This document shows, piece by piece, positions 61,691-64,000 of a stretch of DNA of 64,000 nt (position 1 is its first letter; every line of letters starts with the position of its first letter). The stretch spans positions 116,152 through 180,151 of the forward strand of contig MCFE01000080.1 of the NCBI GenBank assembly GCA_002104905.1. The letters are read 5' to 3'. A program made the translations under genes and the position numbers. Under the pieces are notes generated by a model, which saw only the letters and a program-made list of their open reading frames with translations, was not told the DNA's origin and ran no database searches. The DNA comes from Basidiobolus meristosporus CBS 931.73. Taxonomy: Eukaryota > Basidiobolomycota > Basidiobolomycetes > Basidiobolales > Basidiobolaceae.

Positions 61691-64000
61691 GGGGAGACAG
61701 TTACCAACAGGTGAAATCTTTATTTCAGTTGAAACAAAGAAGCCAGCGCTACTGTTGTAGCTTTGATACAAGAGTGTGTAGCTGAGGGGAATTTGTAGGT
61801 AAGTTAATAAGAAGTGATGATAGTTCTTCAGTGCTAAGCACACTGTTCAGTGGGAAGGGGGGTAGCAAGAGAGGTAAGAATGACTTGTGAACAACATTAA
61901 TGAGGGGAATGTGATAAGGATTGATATTCATCATAAAAGGAGTGTGCTGCTGCAGATATTGCTGCCAAAGGTCTGCCAAGTACTTCAGGTAGGCCAGCTT
62001 GGGTTTTTCTGACTGCAGAATAAATTCAGCAAACTTCTTGACTTCAGGATCTCCAAGTATAGTTCTCCAGCAGGAGTCAGGTGTAGTGTGGTGTGTTCTC
62101 TTCCAGGCCTTAATCAGTAGGTAGTTGCAGTTGTGAAGTCTGAGGTATAATCTGGTTCTAAGGTAGAGAAGTCTGATCTTATAGGGCATAAACCCAAAAG
62201 CACCAAGAATAGCATGTCTGTAGGGGCATTCAGGCAAATGAGGCACCAAGGAGGTAATGCACCATACTGCAAACTTGTCAAGCTTAGTGCAGTCTCTAGA
62301 AGTAAGAGAGAGAAGTGGTAAGCCAAATTCCAGGACAGGGAAGACAAACTGCTTGAGTAGAAGGAGGCAGCTTGGAGCTGAAGTTGTAGGAGGAGTAACA
62401 GCCAGTAGCTTGTGGAGTGCCTGTCTTGCCAGGATAATTCTCTTCTTCAGGTGTGCTCCAGAGTCTAGTCCAGTAGGAAGGAAAGGAAAGCCAAGATATG
62501 TAGCAGAAACCTGAGCAGGTAGAGTGGAGTTCTCCAAGTTGATGGGAGAGCCCAAAGGTACTGTCTTTGCAATGGAAAGCTGGAGATTATTCTTCTGCAG
62601 ATACTGGTGGATGGTCTGGGAGTCTTGTTGCACATTGGAGGAGGATATTCTGATGTCATCAGCAAAGAGAGTAACCAGGCAGTCAGCTGAGAGTCTTGGG
62701 AAATCATTCAGGAAGATGGCAAACAGTATAGGACCAAGCACAGAGCCTTGAACCACTCCATTAGGAACTGAGAACACAGCTGATTGCTCACTTGGGTGCA
62801 GAATTCTTGCTTGTGGATCCAGAAACAGAGACCTGACAAGGAGGGTGAGAGAGGTACTGGAGAAGCATTGCAACTTGGACCAAAGCAGATTTCTGTCAAC
62901 TGAATCAAAGGCCTTAGTAATATCAAACAGAACAGAGGGATACTTGCACTGGAGAGAGTGATCTTGGCTAAGTATGACTGCATATTCCAAGGAGAGGCCA
63001 GGAACAAAGCCAAACTGTGCAGGATGAAACTTGAGGGAGTCAGAGTAGAGCTCCTGAGCAAGCAGAAGCTCAAACACCTTTCTGCAGGTGGGCAGCAGAG
63101 ATATTGGCCTGTAGGAGCTAGGATCCAGGTGCTTTCCTTTACCCTTGTACAGTGGCAGAACATTTGCAAAGGACCATTCCTCAGGAGTAGAAAGCTGGGC
63201 TGAGCATTGCTGAAACAGTGGAAGCAGAAGTGCAGACATGGCCTTGGTACTAGTCTTCAGAAGCTCATAGGAGATTGTGTCCACACCTGGAGCAGTAGAG
63301 TTGGGAAGCCTCTTGAGCACATTATGGATTCTCCTTTGATCAAGTGCAAGTGGGATGGGCAGAGTCTTGAAGTCAGGATGAAAGCCAGGAGTTGAGTACT
63401 GCTTTGTAGAGAAGAAGATGTTAGCCAGCTGTTCTGTTGAAGGTAACTTCCTGGAAGAGGGCCTCATTGCCCTGTAGAGTCTTGATACTGTTCTTGTTAT
63501 AGAGTTGGAAGATTGCAGAGGCAAGGAACTCATAATATGATCCCAGAGCTGAGTATGCAGAGTGTGGTGAATTGCCTTGGAGTGGTGTATTGCTGTCAGG
63601 AGGAGTTTCTCTGTTTTTGGGTTAGGGAAGCTCAGGTAGCTTTGTTGCAGGGCTGAAACAATGGATTCCCATTTTCTTGAGGTAACAGCAGTAGTCTTGC
63701 ATGGCAGTGAGAGGGAGGCAGACACCAGAATCAGATGCTTCACAAAGAGCCAGGCAAAGTTGAGATCATCTGGCAGAGAAAGTAGCAAACTGGCAAGCTT
63801 CAAGTAGTTCCCAAAGTCTTTCTTCTGATTCTTGGTAGCTTTGTGGGTGAGCACAGTAAGTTTTGGCAGCTTCTTCTTCACAACTGGTTGCATAGAAAGG
63901 GACCAGGCTGGGTGGTCAGAGGCTCTCAAGGATCCTAGCTCAGCTCCAGAGAATTGCCTAACTTCATTCACAAAGTAGAGGGCAGCAGCAGAAGGGCAGA
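61691..64000 (-). mobile_element. LINE (non-LTR retrotransposon) copy 2, extends beyond the window
   Basis: Its 3' end (minus strand CTGTCTCCCC) is joined to the TTAGGG repeats. The 3' UTR of about 57 bases is the same as in copy 1. The element continues past 64000, so its 5' part and any endonuclease are not seen. There is no poly(A) or simple-repeat tail except the C run complementary to the telomeric G run. Confidence 0.9.
61749..64000 (-). CDS. LINE reverse transcriptase polyprotein (partial at its N-terminus)
   Basis: The frame is open from the window edge to TAG at 61749, 750 residues visible. The Met at 63971 is unlikely to be the start because the frame stays open upstream. Reverse transcriptase blocks are in order: NSTAPGVDTISYELLK, SSYRPISLLPTCRKVFELL, QFGFVPGLS, FDITKAFDSVDRN (first catalytic Asp), GVVQGSVLGPILFAIFLND, and LFADDIRISS (catalytic Asp pair). 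The thumb and a C-terminal region of about 250 residues (GAFGFMPYKIRLLYL, then SEKPKLAYLKYL) follow. No RNase H or zinc knuckle is seen in this part. The clade (Tad, CRE or other) cannot be fixed without the N-terminus. Confidence 0.93.
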   Translation of the reverse strand, partial: CPSAAALYFVNEVRQFSGAELGSLRASDHPAWSLSMQPVVKKKLPKLTVLTHKATKNQKKDFGNYLKLASLLLSLPDDLNFAWLFVKHLILVSASLSLPCKTTAVTSRKWESIVSALQQSYLSFPNPKTEKLLLTAIHHSKAIHHTLHTQLWDHIMSSLPLQSSNSITRTVSRLYRAMRPSSRKLPSTEQLANIFFSTKQYSTPGFHPDFKTLPIPLALDQRRIHNVLKRLPNSTAPGVDTISYELLKTSTKAMSALLLPLFQQCSAQLSTPEEWSFANVLPLYKGKGKHLDPSSYRPISLLPTCRKVFELLLAQELYSDSLKFHPAQFGFVPGLSLEYAVILSQDHSLQCKYPSVLFDITKAFDSVDRNLLWSKLQCFSSTSLTLLVRSLFLDPQARILHPSEQSAVFSVPNGVVQGSVLGPILFAIFLNDFPRLSADCLVTLFADDIRISSSNVQQDSQTIHQYLQKNNLQLSIAKTVPLGSPINLENSTLPAQVSATYLGFPFLPTGLDSGAHLKKRIILARQALHKLLAVTPPTTSAPSCLLLLKQFVFPVLEFGLPLLSLTSRDCTKLDKFAVWCITSLVPHLPECPYRHAILGAFGFMPYKIRLLYLRTRLYLRLHNCNYLLIKAWKRTHHTTPDSCWRTILGDPEVKKFAEFILQSEKPKLAYLKYLADLWQQYLQQHTPFMMNINPYHIPLINVVHKSFLPLLLPPFPLNSVLSTEELSSLLINLPTNSPQLHTLVSKLQQ

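Overview
The window reads as a chromosome-arm segment of a filamentous fungus. The genes have short spliceosomal introns (about 50-90 bp, GT-AG). Typical fungal proteins are present: a WC-2-type PAS/GATA factor, a KRE6/SKN1-type GH16 protein, a Rua1-C-terminal-domain zinc protein, a Rap/Rsr1 GTPase and a Fus1-like membrane SH3 protein. TTAGGG telomere-type repeats also occur. The transmembrane cell-surface proteins and the Rua1-type factor resemble those of early-diverging lineages (Zoopagomycota/Mucoromycota), but the sequence alone does not settle the species.

Layout. Positions 1-5.1 kb are a gene-free, repeat-derived zone with a broken element ORF, a large imperfect palindrome (about 970-2340) and two or three dispersed copies of a further repeat. 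From 7.4 to 56.6 kb lies ordinary genic euchromatin. In order it holds: a GH5 membrane exo-glucanase; two divergent CsbD-like stress proteins; CstF-50 (-); a mitochondrial PDK/BCKDK-type kinase; methionine aminopeptidase 2 (-); a DinB-like protein; transaldolase; Rap1/Rsr1 (-); WC-2 (-); a secreted/transmembrane Kre9-like surface protein (-); a decayed V-ATPase subunit B pseudogene (-); a Rua1-type transcription factor; a B-type cyclin; an Rpd3-type histone deacetylase (-); a dysferlin-domain protein; a membrane RING-H2 E3 ligase (-); a Fus1-like transmembrane SH3 protein (-); an SGNH hydrolase; and a KRE6/SKN1-like GH16 protein. Most multi-exon models were rebuilt by hand from donor/acceptor sites and conserved protein frames. 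They are housekeeping genes with no visible operon-like or metabolic clustering, although four (GH5, GH16, Kre9-like, Fus1-like) concern the cell surface.

The right end, 57-64 kb, is transposon-derived. A diverged LINE 3' relic is followed by a broken Ty3/gypsy pol on the minus strand. That pol stops abruptly inside RNase H, where the 3' end of a LINE copy begins. This LINE copy is 5'-truncated and abuts exactly four TTAGGG units. A second, nearly identical LINE copy then starts with its own 3' end and runs off the window. The order and polarity are what is expected if LINE RNA was reverse-transcribed from an exposed chromosome end, the truncated end was healed with telomere repeats, and a second LINE was primed from those repeats. 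This is the most interesting structure in the window.
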